From assembly GCF_051020765.1 (NCBI RefSeq), contig NW_027469359.1, forward strand, positions 62,001 to 126,000: 64,000 bases of DNA, in the 5' to 3' direction. This document shows, piece after piece, positions 34,904-46,420 of this stretch. The position numbers and the translations under genes were made by a program. The number at the start of each line of letters is the position of its first letter. Position 1 is the first letter of the stretch. The notes below the pieces were generated by a model. That model saw nothing but the letters and a program-made list of their open reading frames with translations. It did no database searches and was not told where the DNA came from. The stretch comes from Lasioglossum baleicum. Its lineage: Eukaryota; Arthropoda; Insecta; Hymenoptera; Halictidae.

Positions 34904-36254
34904 TCAAGCAAAAACACGTGCGAGAGGATGCATCCCGCAGGCTAGTCGAGTAAAAACACGTGCGAGAGGATGCATCCCGCAGGCTAGTCGAGTAAAAACA
35001 CGTGCGAGAGGATGCTTCCCGCAGGCTAGTCGAGTAAAAACACGTGCGAGAGGATGCATCCCGCAGGCTAGTCGAGTAAAAACACGTGCGAGAGGATGCA
35101 TCCCGCAGGCTAGTCGAGTAAAAACACGTGCGAGAGGATGCTTCCCGCAGGCTAGTCGAGTAAAAACACGTGCGAGAGGATGCATCCCGCAGGCTAGTCG
35201 AGCAAAAACACGTGCGAGAGGATGCTTCCCGCAGGCTAGTCGAGTAAAAACACGTGCGAGAGGATGCTTCCCGCAGGCTAGTCGAGTAAAAACACGTGCG
35301 AGGTTTTGTGGGATGCGTATGCGCAGGTTTTGTGGGATGCGCATGCGCAGGTTTTGTGGGATGCGCATGCGCAGGTTTTTTGGGATGCGCATGCGCAGGT
35401 TTTTTGGGATGCGCATGCGCAGGTTTTTTGGGATGCGCATGGCTAGTCGAGCAAAAACACGTGCGAGATGATGCATCCCGCAGGCTAGTCGAGCAAAAAC
35501 ACGTGCGAGAGGATGCATCCCGCAGGCTAGTCGAGTAAAAACACGTGCGAGAGGATGCTTCCCGCAGGCTAGTCGAGTAAAAACACGTGCGAGAGGATGC
35601 ATCCCGCAGGCTAGTCGAGCAAAAACACGTGCGAGAGGATGCTTCCCGCAGGCTAGTCGAGTAAAAACACGTGCGAGAGGATGCTTCCCGCAGGCTAGTC
35701 GAGTAAAAACACGTGCGAGAGGGTGCATCCCGCAGGCTAGTCGAGCAAAAACACGTGCGAGAGGATGCATCCCGCAGGCTAGTCGAGTAAAAACACGTGC
35801 GAGAGGATGCTTCCCGCAGGCTAGTCGAGTAAAAACACGTGCGAGGTTTTGTGGGATGCGTATGCGCAGGTTTTGTGGGATGCGCATGCGCAGGTTTTGT
35901 GGGATGCGCATGCGCAGGTTTTTTGGGATGCGCATGCGCAGGTTTTTTGGGATGCGCATGCGCAGGTTTTTTGGGATGCGCATGCGCAGGTTTTTTGGGA
36001 TGCGCATGGCTAGTCGAGCAAAAACACGTGCGAGATGATGCATCCCGCAGGCTAGTCGAGCAAAAACACGTGCGAGAGGATGCATCCCGCAGGCTAGTCG
36101 AGTAAAAACACGTGCGAGAGGATGCATCCCGCAGGCTAGTCGAGTAAAAACACGTGCGAGAGGATGCTTCCCGCAGGCTAGTCGAGTAAAAACACGTGCG
36201 AGAGGGTGCATCCCGCAGGCTAGTCGAGTAAAAACACGTGCGAGGTTTTGTGGG
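34904..36254 (+). repeat. 1.35-kb TCAAGC module, copy 3 of 4
   Basis: As in copies 1 and 2, but 24 bp longer because the second B block (35,846-36,008) has seven units instead of six. The first six-unit block is at the standard 392 bp from TCAAGC, and the two blocks are 543 bp apart (35,296 and 35,839). Confidence 0.85.
35846..36008 (+). repeat. Seven-unit B block
   Basis: 163 bp: three TTTTGT-type units followed by four six-T units. In the equivalent position the three other TCAAGC modules have six units, so this is a one-unit gain in the six-T part of the block. Confidence 0.9.
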
Positions 36255-36666
36255 ATGCGTATGCGCAGGTTTTGTGGGATGCGCATGCGCAGGTTTTGTG
36301 GGATGCGCATGGCTAGTCGAGCAAAAACACGTGCGAGAGGATGCATCCCGCAGGCTAGTCGAGTAAAAACACGTGCGAGAGGATGCATCCCGCAGGCTAG
36401 TCGAGTAAAAACACGTGCGAGAGGATGCATCCCGCAGGCTAGTCGAGTAAAAACACGTGCGAGAGGATGCTTCCCGCAGGCTAGTCGAGTAAAAACACGT
36501 GCGAGAGCGTGCTTCCCGCAGGCTAGTCGAGTAAAAACACGTGCGAGAGGGTGCATCCCGCAGGCTAGTCGAGTAAAATCACGTGCGAAAGCTTGCATCC
36601 CGCAGGCTAGTCGAGTAAAAACACGTGCGAGAGGATGCATCCCGCCGGCTAGTCGAGTAAAAACAC
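36255..36666 (+). repeat. A run with the AAGCTT variant
   Basis: A B-block remainder followed by about eight A units, one with GCGAGAGCGTGC near 36,506 and the AAAATCACG/AAGCTT unit (AAGCTT 36,589-36,594). Unlike most other AAGCTT units, a B block beginning with GCGCAT rather than GCGTAT follows after 78 bp. Confidence 0.82.
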
Positions 36667-38142
36667 GTGCGAGGTTTTGTGGGATGCGCATGCGCAGGTT
36701 TTTTGGGATGCGCATGCGCAGGTTTTTTGGGATGCGCATGCGCAGATTTTTTGGGATGCGCATGGCTAGTCGAGCAAAAACACGTGCGAGAGGATGCATC
36801 CCGCAGGCTAGTCGAGCAAAAACACGTGCGAGAGGATGCATCCCGCAGGCTAGTCGAGTAAAAACACGTGCGAGAGGATGCATCCCGCAGGCTAGTCGAG
36901 TAAAAACACGTGCGAGAGGATGCTTCCCGCAGGCTAGTCGAGTAAAAACACGTGCGAGAGGATGCATCCCGCAGGCTAGTCGAGTAAAAACACGTGCGAG
37001 AGGATGCATCCCGCAGGCTAGTCGAGTAAAAACACGTGCGAGGTTTTGTGGGATGCGTATGCGCAGGTTTTGTGGGATGCGCATGCGCAGGTTTTGTGGG
37101 ATGCGCAGGCGCAGGTTTTTTGGGATGCGCATGGCTAGTCGAGCAAAAACACGTGCGAGAGGATGCATCCCGCAGGCTAGTCCAGTAAAAACACGTGCGA
37201 GAGGACGCATCCCGCCGGCTAGTCGAGCAAAAACACGTGCGAGGTTTTGTGGGATGCGTATGCGCAGGTTTTGTGGGATGCGCATGCGCCGGTTTTGTGG
37301 GATGCGCATGCGCAGGTTTTTTGGGATGCGCATGGCTAGTCGAGCAAAAACACGTGCGAGAGGATGCATCCCGCAGGCTAGTCGAGCAAAAACACGTGCG
37401 AGAGGATGCTTCCCGCAGGCTAGTCGAGTAAAAACACGTGCGAGAGGATGCTTCCCGCAGGCTAGTCGAGTAAAAACACGTGCGAGAGGGTGCATCCCGC
37501 AGGCTAGTCGAGCAAAAACACGTGCGAGAGGATGCATCCCGCAGGCTTGTCGAGTAAAAACAGGTGCGAGAGGATGCTTCCCGCAGGCTAGTCGAGTAAA
37601 AACACGTGCGAGGTTTTGTGGGATGCGTATGCGCAGGTTTTGTGGGATGCGCATGCGCAGGTTTTTTGGGATGCGCATGCGCCGGTTTTTTGGGATGCGC
37701 ATGGCTAGTCGAGCAAAAACACGTGCGAGAGGATGCATCCCGCAGGCTAGTCGAGCAAAAACACGTGCGAGAGGATGCATCCCGCAGGCTAGTCGAGTAA
37801 AAACACGTGCGAGAGGATGCATCCCGCAGGCTAGTCGAGTAAAAACACGTGCGAGAGGATGCATCCCGCAGGCTAGTCGAGTAAAAACACGTGCGAGAGG
37901 ATGCATCCCGCAGGCTAGTCGAGTAAAAACACGTGCGAGAGGATGCTTCCCGCAGGCTAGTCGAGTAAAAACACGTGCGAGAGGGTGCTTCCCGCAGGCT
38001 AGTCGAGTAAAAACACGTGCGAGAGGGTGCATCCCGCAGGCTAGTCGAGTAAAATCACGTGCGAAAGCTTGCATCCCGCAGGCTAGTCGAGTAAAAACAC
38101 GTGCGAGAGGATGCATCCCGCCGGCTAGTCGAGTAAAAACAC
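36667..38142 (+). repeat. 1,476-bp tandem duplication, copy 1
   Basis: All B blocks recur 1,476 bp downstream. A private variant, AAACAGGTGCG in place of AAACACGTGCG (G at 37,563), recurs at 39,039 and destroys the CACGTG palindrome in both. AAGCTT units at 36,589 and 38,065 are also 1,476 bp apart. A GAGC unit directly precedes a B block near 37,225 and 38,701, an exception to the usual GAGT rule. Confidence 0.88.
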
Positions 38143-39590
38143 GTGCGAGGTTTTGTGGGATGCGCATGCGCAGGTTTTTTGGGATGCGCATGCGCAGGTT
38201 TTTTGGGATGCGCATGCGCAGATTTTTTGGGATGCGCATGGCTAGTCGAGCAAAAACACGTGCGAGAGGATGCATCCCGCAGGCTAGTCGAGCAAAAACA
38301 CGTGCGAGAGGATGCATCCCGCAGGCTAGTCGAGTAAAAACACGTGCGAGAGGATGCATCCCGCAGGCTAGTCGAGTAAAAACACGTGCGAGAGGATGCT
38401 TCCCGCAGGCTAGTCGAGTAAAAACACGTGCGAGAGGATGCATCCCGCAGGCTAGTCGAGTAAAAACACGTGCGAGAGGATGCATCCCGCAGGCTAGTCG
38501 AGTAAAAACACGTGCGAGGTTTTGTGGGATGCGTATGCGCAGGTTTTGTGGGATGCGCATGCGCAGGTTTTGTGGGATGCGCAGGCGCAGGTTTTTTGGG
38601 ATGCGCATGGCTAGTCGAGCAAAAACACGTGCGAGAGGATGCATCCCGCAGGCTAGTCCAGTAAAAACACGTGCGAGAGGACGCATCCCGCCGGCTAGTC
38701 GAGCAAAAACACGTGCGAGGTTTTGTGGGATGCGTATGCGCAGGTTTTGTGGGATGCGCATGCGCCGGTTTTGTGGGATGCGCATGCGCAGGTTTTTTGG
38801 GATGCGCATGGCTAGTCGAGCAAAAACACGTGCGAGAGGATGCATCCCGCAGGCTAGTCGAGCAAAAACACGTGCGAGAGGATGCTTCCCGCAGGCTAGT
38901 CGAGTAAAAACACGTGCGAGAGGATGCTTCCCGCAGGCTAGTCGAGTAAAAACACGTGCGAGAGGGTGCATCCCGCAGGCTAGTCGAGCAAAAACACGTG
39001 CGAGAGGATGCATCCCGCAGGCTTGTCGAGTAAAAACAGGTGCGAGAGGATGCTTCCCGCAGGCTAGTCGAGTAAAAACACGTGCGAGGTTTTGTGGGAT
39101 GCGTATGCGCAGGTTTTGTGGGATGCGCATGCGCAGGTTTTTTGGGATGCGCATGCGCCGGTTTTTTGGGATGCGCATGGCTAGTCGAGCAAAAACACGT
39201 GCGAGAGGATGCATCCCGCAGGCTAGTCGAGCAAAAACACGTGCGAGAGGATGCATCCCGCAGGCTAGTCGAGTAAAAACACGTGCGAGAGGATGCATCC
39301 CGCAGGCTAGTCGAGTAAAAACACGTGCGAGAGGATGCATCCCGCAGGCTAGTCGAGTAAAAACACGTGCGAGAGGATGCTTCCCGCAGGCTAGTCGAGT
39401 AAAAACACGTGCGAGAGGGTGCTTCCCGCAGGCTAGTCGAGTAAAAACACGTGCGAGAGGGTGCATCCAGCAGGCTAGTCGAGTAAAAACACGTGCGAAA
39501 GCTTGCATCCCGCAGGCTAGTCGAGTAAAAACACGTGCGAGAGGATGCATCCCGCCGGCTAGTCGAGTAAAAACACGTGCGAGGTTTTGT
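38143..39590 (+). repeat. 1,476-bp tandem duplication, copy 2 (one A unit shorter)
   Basis: Second copy of the preceding segment with the AAACAGGTGCG marker. It lacks one 42-bp GCATCCC unit near 39.3 kb, so AAGCTT at 39,499-39,504 is 1,434 bp from the previous one. It has GCATCCAGCAGG near 39,464, and its AAGCTT unit has AAAAACACG instead of AAAATCACG. Confidence 0.86.
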
Positions 39591-40119
39591 GGGATGCGTA
39601 TGCGCAGGTTTTGTGGGATGCGCATGCGCCGGTTTTGTGGGATGCGCATGCGCAGGTTTTTTGGGATGCGCATGGCTAGTCGAGCAAAAACACGTGCGAG
39701 AGGATGCATCCCGCAGGCTAGTCCAGTAAAAACACGTGCGAGAGGATGCATCCCGCCGGCTAGTCGAGTAAAAACACGTGCGAGGTTTTGTGGGATGCGT
39801 ATGCGCAGGTTTTGTGGGATGCGCATGCGCCGGTTTTGTGGGATGCGCATGCGCAGGTTTTTTGGGATGCGCATGCGCAGATTTTTTGGGATGCGCATGG
39901 CTAGTCGAGCAAAAACACGTGCGAGAGGATGCATCCCGCAGGCTAGTCGAGCAAAAACACGTGCGAGAGGATGCTTCCCGCAGGCTAGTCGAGTAAAAAC
40001 ACGTGCGAGAGGATGCATCCCGCAGGCTAGTCGAGTAAAAACACGTGCGAGAGGATGCATCCCGCAGGCTAGTCGAGTAAAAACACGTGCGAGAGGATGC
40101 ATCCCGCAGGCTAGTCCAG
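39591..40119 (+). repeat. A/B segment duplicated at 43.0-43.6 kb
   Basis: B blocks and A runs here match the segment 3,459 bp downstream (39,778 against 43,237; AAGCTT 39,499 against 42,958). Both follow an AAGCTT unit of the AAAAACACG form, which supports a common source. Confidence 0.8.
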
Positions 40120-41034
40120 TAAAAACACGTGCGAGAGGATGCATCCCGCAGGCTAGTCGAGTAAAAACACGTGCGAGAGGATGCATCCCGCAGGCTAGTC
40201 GAGTAAAAACACGTGCGAGGTTTTGTGGGATGCGTATGCGCAGGTTTTGTGGGATGCGCATGCGCAGGTTTTGTGGGATGCGCATGGCTAGTCGAGCAAA
40301 AACACGTGCGAGAGGATGCATCCCGCAGGCTAGTCCAGTAAAAACACGTGCGAGAGGATGCATCCCGCAGGCTAGTCGAGTAAAAACACGTGCGAGAGGA
40401 TGCATCCCGCAGGCTAGTCCAGTAAAAACACGTGCGAGAGGATGCATCCCGCAGGCTAGTCGAGTAAAAACACGTGCGAGGTTTTGTGGGATGCGCATGC
40501 GCAGGTTTTTTGGGATGCGCATGCGCAGGTTTTTTGGGATGCGCATGCGCAGATTTTTTGGGATGCGCATGGCTAGTCGAGCAAAAACACGTGCGAGAGG
40601 ATGCATCCCGCAGGCTAGTCGAGCAAAAACACGTGCGAGAGGATGCATCCCGCAGGCTAGTCGAGTAAAAACACGTGCGAGAGGATGCATCCCGCAGGCT
40701 AGTCGAGTAAAAACACGTGCGAGAGGATGCTTCCCGCAGGCTAGTCGAGTAAAAACACGTGCGAGAGGATGCATCCCGCAGGCTAGTCGAGTAAAAACAC
40801 GTGCGAGAGGATGCATCCCGGAGGCTAGTCGAGTAAAAACACGTGCGAGGTTTTGTGGGATGCGTATGCGCAGGTTTTGTGGGATGCGCATGCGCAGGTT
40901 TTGTGGGATGCGCAGGCGCAGGTTTTTTGGGATGCGCATGGCTAGTCGAGCAAAAACACGTGCGAGAGGATGCATCCCGCAGGCTAGTCCAGTAAAAACA
41001 CGTGCGAGAGGACGCATCCCGCCGGCTAGTCGAG
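40120..41034 (+). repeat. 915-bp tandem duplication, copy 1
   Basis: B blocks at about 40,220, 40,480 and 40,850 recur 915 bp later. Copy 1 has CCCGGAGG near 40,816, where copy 2 has CCCGCAGG. Both ends of the copies lie inside A units: GACGCATCCCGCC units are followed by another A unit in copy 1 and by a B block after copy 2. Confidence 0.83.
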
Positions 41035-41949
41035 TAAAAACACGTGCGAGAGGATGCATCCCGCAGGCTAGTCGAGTAAAAACACGTGCGAGAGGATGCA
41101 TCCCGCAGGCTAGTCGAGTAAAAACACGTGCGAGGTTTTGTGGGATGCGTATGCGCAGGTTTTGTGGGATGCGCATGCGCAGGTTTTGTGGGATGCGCAT
41201 GGCTAGTCGAGCAAAAACACGTGCGAGAGGATGCATCCCGCAGGCTAGTCCAGTAAAAACACGTGCGAGAGGATGCATCCCGCAGGCTAGTCGAGTAAAA
41301 ACACGTGCGAGAGGATGCATCCCGCAGGCTAGTCCAGTAAAAACACGTGCGAGAGGATGCATCCCGCAGGCTAGTCGAGTAAAAACACGTGCGAGGTTTT
41401 GTGGGATGCGCATGCGCAGGTTTTTTGGGATGCGCATGCGCAGGTTTTTTGGGATGCGCATGCGCAGATTTTTTGGGATGCGCATGGCTAGTCGAGCAAA
41501 AACACGTGCGAGAGGATGCATCCCGCAGGCTAGTCGAGCAAAAACACGTGCGAGAGGATGCATCCCGCAGGCTAGTCGAGTAAAAACACGTGCGAGAGGA
41601 TGCATCCCGCAGGCTAGTCGAGTAAAAACACGTGCGAGAGGATGCTTCCCGCAGGCTAGTCGAGTAAAAACACGTGCGAAAGGATGCATCCCGCAGGCTA
41701 GTCGAGTAAAAACACGTGCGAGAGGATGCATCCCGCAGGCTAGTCGAGTAAAAACACGTGCGAGGTTTTGTGGGATGCGTATGCGCAGGTTTTGTGGGAT
41801 GCGCATGCGCAGGTTTTGTGGGATGCGCAGGCGCAGGTTTTTTGGGATGCGCATGGCTAGTCGAGCAAAAACACGTGCGAGAGGATGCATCCCGCAGGCT
41901 AGTCCAGTAAAAACACGTGCGAGAGGACGCATCCCGCCGGCTAGTCGAG
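41035..41949 (+). repeat. 915-bp tandem duplication, copy 2
   Basis: Second copy of 40,120-41,034. A GCGAAAGGATGC unit near 41,677 is private to this copy. The internal order of GTCCAG and GTCGAG units and the four-unit B block ending in the six-T type agree with copy 1. Confidence 0.83.
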
Positions 41950-44199
41950 TAAAAACACGTGCGAGGTTTTGTGGGATGCGTATGCGCAGGTTTTGTGGGA
42001 TGCGCATGCGCCGGTTTTGTGGGATGCGCATGCGCAGGTTTTTTGGGATGCGCATGGCTAGTCGAGCAAAAACACGTGCGAGAGGATGCATCCCGCAGGC
42101 TAGTCGAGCAAAAACACGTGCGAGAGGATGCTTCCCGCAGGCTAGTCGAGTAAAAACACGTGCGAGAGGATGCTTCCCGCAGGCTAGTCGAGTAAAAACA
42201 CGTGCGAGAGGGTGCATCCCGCAGGCTAGTCGAGCAAAAACACGTGCGAGAGGATGCATCCCGCAGGCTAGTCGAGTAAAAACACGTGCGAGAGGATGCT
42301 TCCCGCAGGCTAGTCGAGTAAAAACACGTGCGAGGTTTTGTGGGATGCGTATGCGCAGGTTTTGTGGGATGCGCATGCGCAGGTTTTTTGGGATGCGCAT
42401 GGCTAGTCGAGCAAAAACACGTGCGAGAGGATGCATCCCGCAGGCTAGTCGAGCAAAAACACGTGCGAGAGGATGCATCCCGCAGGCTAGTCGAGTAAAA
42501 ACACGTGCGAGAGGATGCATCCCGCAGGCTAGTCGAGTAAAAACACGTGCGAGAGGATGCTTCCCGCAGGCTAGTCGAGTAAAAACACGTGCGAGAGGGT
42601 GCATCCCGCAGGCTAGTCGAGTAAAAACACGTGCGAGGTTTTGTGGGATGCGTATGCGCAGGTTTTGTGGGATGTGCATGGCTAGTCGAGCAAAAACACG
42701 TGCGAGAGGATGCATCCCGCAGGCTAGTCGAGTAAAAACACGTGCGAGAGGATGCATCCCGCAGGCTAGTCGAGTAAAAACACGTGCGAGAGGATGCATC
42801 CCGCAGGCTAGTCGAGTAAAAACACGTGCGAGAGGATGCTTCCCGCAGGCTAGTCGAGTAAAAACACGTGCGAGAGGGTGCTTCCCGCAGGCTAGTCGAG
42901 TAAAAACACGTGCGAGAGGGTGCATCCCGCAGGCTAGTCGAGTAAAAACACGTGCGAAAGCTTGCATCCCGCAGGCTAGTCGAGTAAAAACACGTGCGAG
43001 AGGATGCATCCCGCCGGCTAGTCGAGTAAAAACACGTGCGAGGTTTTGTGGGATGCGTATGCGCAGGTTTTGTGGGATGCGCATGCGCCGGTTTTGTGGG
43101 ATGCGCATGCGCAGGTTTTTTGGGATGCGCATGGCTAGTCGAGCAAAAACACGTGCGAGAGGATGCATCCCGCAGGCTAGTCCAGTAAAAACACGTGCGA
43201 GAGGATGCATCCCGCCGGCTAGTCGAGTAAAAACACGTGCGAGGTTTTGTGGGATGCGTATGCGCAGGTTTTGTGGGATGCGCATGCGCCGGTTTTGTGG
43301 GATGCGCATGCGCAGGTTTTTTGGGATGCGCATGCGCAGATTTTTTGGGATGCGCATGGCTAGTCGAGCAAAAACACGTGCGAGAGGATGCATCCCGCAG
43401 GCTAGTCGAGCAAAAACACGTGCGAGAGGATGCTTCCCGCAGGCTAGTCGAGTAAAAACACGTGCGAGAGGATGCATCCCGCAGGCTAGTCGAGTAAAAA
43501 CACGTGCGAGAGGATGCATCCCGCAGGCTAGTCGAGTAAAAACACGTGCGAGAGGATGCATCCCGCAGGCTAGTCCAGTAAAAACACGTGCGAGAGGATG
43601 CATCCCGCAGGCTAGTCGAGTAAAAACACGTGCGAGGTTTTGTGGGATGCGCATGCGCAGGTTTTTTGGGATGCGCATGCGCAGGTTTTCTGGGATGCGC
43701 ATGCGCAGATTTTTTGGGATGCGCATGGCTAGTCGAGCAAAAACACGTGCGAGAGGGTGCATCCCGCAGGCTAGTCGAGCAAAAACACGTGCGAGAGGAT
43801 GCATCCCGCAGGCTAGTCGAGTAAAAACACGTGCGAGAGGATGCATCCCGCAGGCTAGTCGAGTAAAAACACGTGCGAGAGGATGCTTCCCGCAGGCTAG
43901 TCGAGTAAAAACACGTGCGAGAGGATGCATCCCGCAGGCTAGTCGAGTAAAAACACGTGCGAGAGGATGCATCCCGCAGGCTAGTCGAGTAAAAACACGT
44001 GCGAGGTTTTGTGGGATGCGTATGCGCAGGTTTTGTGGGATGCGCATGCGCAGGTTTTGTGGGATGCGCAGGCGCAGGTTTTTTGGGATGCGCATGGCTA
44101 GTCGAGCAAAAACACGTGCGAGAGGATGCATCCCGCAGGCTAGTCCAGTAAAAACACGTGCGAGAGGACGCATCCCGCCGGCTAGTCGTGTAAAAACAC
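41950..44199 (+). repeat. Mosaic A/B array
   Basis: Contains a two-unit B block ending GATGTGCATGG near 42,672, AAGCTT at 42,958-42,963, and the copy of 39.4-40.1 kb. Private changes include GGTTTTCTGGG near 43,685 and a GAGGGTGC unit directly after a B block near 43,753. GCTAGTCGTGTAAAA near 44,185 is also private here. No gene is visible. Confidence 0.82.
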
Positions 44200-46420
44200 G
44201 TGCGAGGTTTTGTGGGATGCGTATGCGCAGGTTTTGTGGGATGCGCATGCGCCGGTTTTGTGGGATGCGCATGCGCAGGTTTTTTGGGATGCGCATGGCT
44301 AGTCGAGCAAAAACACGTGCGAGAGGATGCATCCCGCAGGCTAGTCGAGCAAAAACACGTGCGAGAGGATGCTTCCCGCAGGCTAGTCGAGTAAAAACAC
44401 GTGCGAGAGGATGCTTCCCGCAGGCTAGTCGAGTAAAAACACGTGCGAGAGGGTGCATCCCGCAGGCTAGTCGAGCAAAAACACGTGCGAGAGGATGCAT
44501 CCCGCAGGCTAGTCGAGTAAAAACACGTGCGAGAGGATGCTTCCCGCAGGCTAGTCGAGTAAAAACACGTGCGAGGTTTTGTGGGATGCGTATGCGCAGG
44601 TTTTGTGGGATGCGCATGCGCAGGCTTTTTGGGATGCGCATGCGCAGGTTTTTTGGGATGCGCATGGCTAGTCGAGCAAAAACACGTGCGAGAGGATGCA
44701 TCCCGCAGGCTAGTCGAGCAAAAACACGTGCGAGAGGATGCATCCCGCAGGCTAGTCGAGTAAAAACACGTGCGAGAGGATGCATCCCGCAGGCTAGTCG
44801 AGTAAAAACACGTGCGAGAGGATGCTTCCCGCAGGCTAGTCGAGTAAAAACACGTGCGAGAGGGTGCATCCCGCAGGCTAGTCGAGTAAAAACACGTGCG
44901 AGGTTTTGTGGGATGCGTATGCGCAGGTTTTGTGGGATGCGCATGCGCAGGTTTTGTGGGATGCGCATGGCTAGTCGAGCAAAAACACGTGCGAGTGGAT
45001 GCATCCCGCAGGCTAGTCCAGTAAAAACACGTGCGAGAGGATGCATCCCGCCGGCTAGTCGAGTAAAAACACGTGCGAGGTTTTGTGGGATGCGTATGCG
45101 CAGGTTTTGTGGGATGCGCATGCGCCGGTTTTGTGGGATGCGCATGCGCAGGTTTTTTGGGATGCGCATGGCTAGTCTAGGAAAAACACGTGCGAGAGGA
45201 TGCATCCCGCAGGCTAGTCGAGCAAAAACACGTGCGAGAGGATGCTTCCCGCAGGCTAGTCGAGTAAAAACACGTGCGAGAGGATGCTTCCCGCAGGCTA
45301 GTCGAGTAAAAACACGTGCGAGAGGGTGCATCCCGCAGGCTAGTCGAGCAAAAACACGTGCGAGAGGATGCATCCCGCAGGCTAGTCGAGTAAAAACACG
45401 TGCGAGAGGATGCATCCCGCAGGCTAGTCGAGTAAAAACACGTGCGAGAGGATGCATCCCGCAGGCTAGTCGAGTAAAAACACGTGCGAGAGGATGCTTC
45501 CCGCAGGCTAGTCGAGTAAAAACACGTGCGAGAGGATGCATCCCGCAGGCTAGTCGAGCAAAAACACGTGCGAGAGGATGCTTCCCGCAGGCTAGCCGAG
45601 TAAAAACACGTGCGAGAGGATGCTTCCCGCAGGCTAGTCGAGCAAAAACACGTGCGAGAGGATGCATCCCGCAGGCTAGTCGAGTAAAAACACGTGCGAG
45701 AGGATGCTTCCCGCAGGCTAGTCGAGTAAAAACACGTGCGAGGTTTTGTGGGATGCGTATGCGCAGGTTTTGTGGGATGCGCATGCGCAGGTTTTGTGGG
45801 ATGCGCATGCGCAGGTTTTTTGGGATGCGCATGCGCAGGTTTTTTGGGATGCGCATGGCTAGTCGAGCAAAAACACGTGCGAGAGGATGCATCCCGCAGG
45901 CTAGTCGAGCAAAAACACGTGCGAGAGGATGCATCCCGCAGGCTAGTCGAGTAAAAACACGTGCGAGAGGATGCATCCCGCAGGCTAGTCGAGTAAAAAC
46001 ACGTGCGAGAGGATGCTTCCCGCAGGCTAGTCGAGTAAAAACACGTGCGAGAGGGTGCATCCCGCAGGCTAGTCGAGTAAAAACACGTGCGAGGTTTTGT
46101 GGGATGCGTATGCGCAGGTTTTGTGGGATGCGCATGGCTAGTCGAGCAAAAACACGTGCGAGAGGATGCATCCCGCAGGCTAGTCGAGTAAAAACACGTG
46201 CGAGAGGATGCATCCCGCAGGCTAGTCGAGTAAAAACACGTGCGAGAGGATGCATCCCGCAGGCTAGTCGAGTAAAAACACGTGCGAGAGGATGCTTCCC
46301 GCAGGCTAGTCGAGTAAAAACACGTGCGAGAGGGTGCTTCCCGCAGGCTAGTCGAGTAAAAACACGTGCGAGAGGGTGCATCCCGCAGGCTAGTCGAGTA
46401 AAATCACGTGCGAAAGCTTG
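44200..46420 (+). repeat. Distant copy of the 0.9-4.3 kb region
   Basis: The block spacing 44,200 to 44,569 (369 bp) equals 927 to 1,296. GCGAGTGGATGC (44,995) and GCTAGTCTAG (45,171) lie 42,184 bp from their counterparts near the left end, and GCTAGCCGAG near 45,592 matches 3,408. After that the offset falls by 42 bp because one GGGTGC A unit is missing. The HindIII module starts at 45,736 and reaches AAGCTT (46,414-46,419) in 678 bp, one B unit short of 702. GCAGGCTTTTTGGG near 44,622 is private. Confidence 0.84.
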
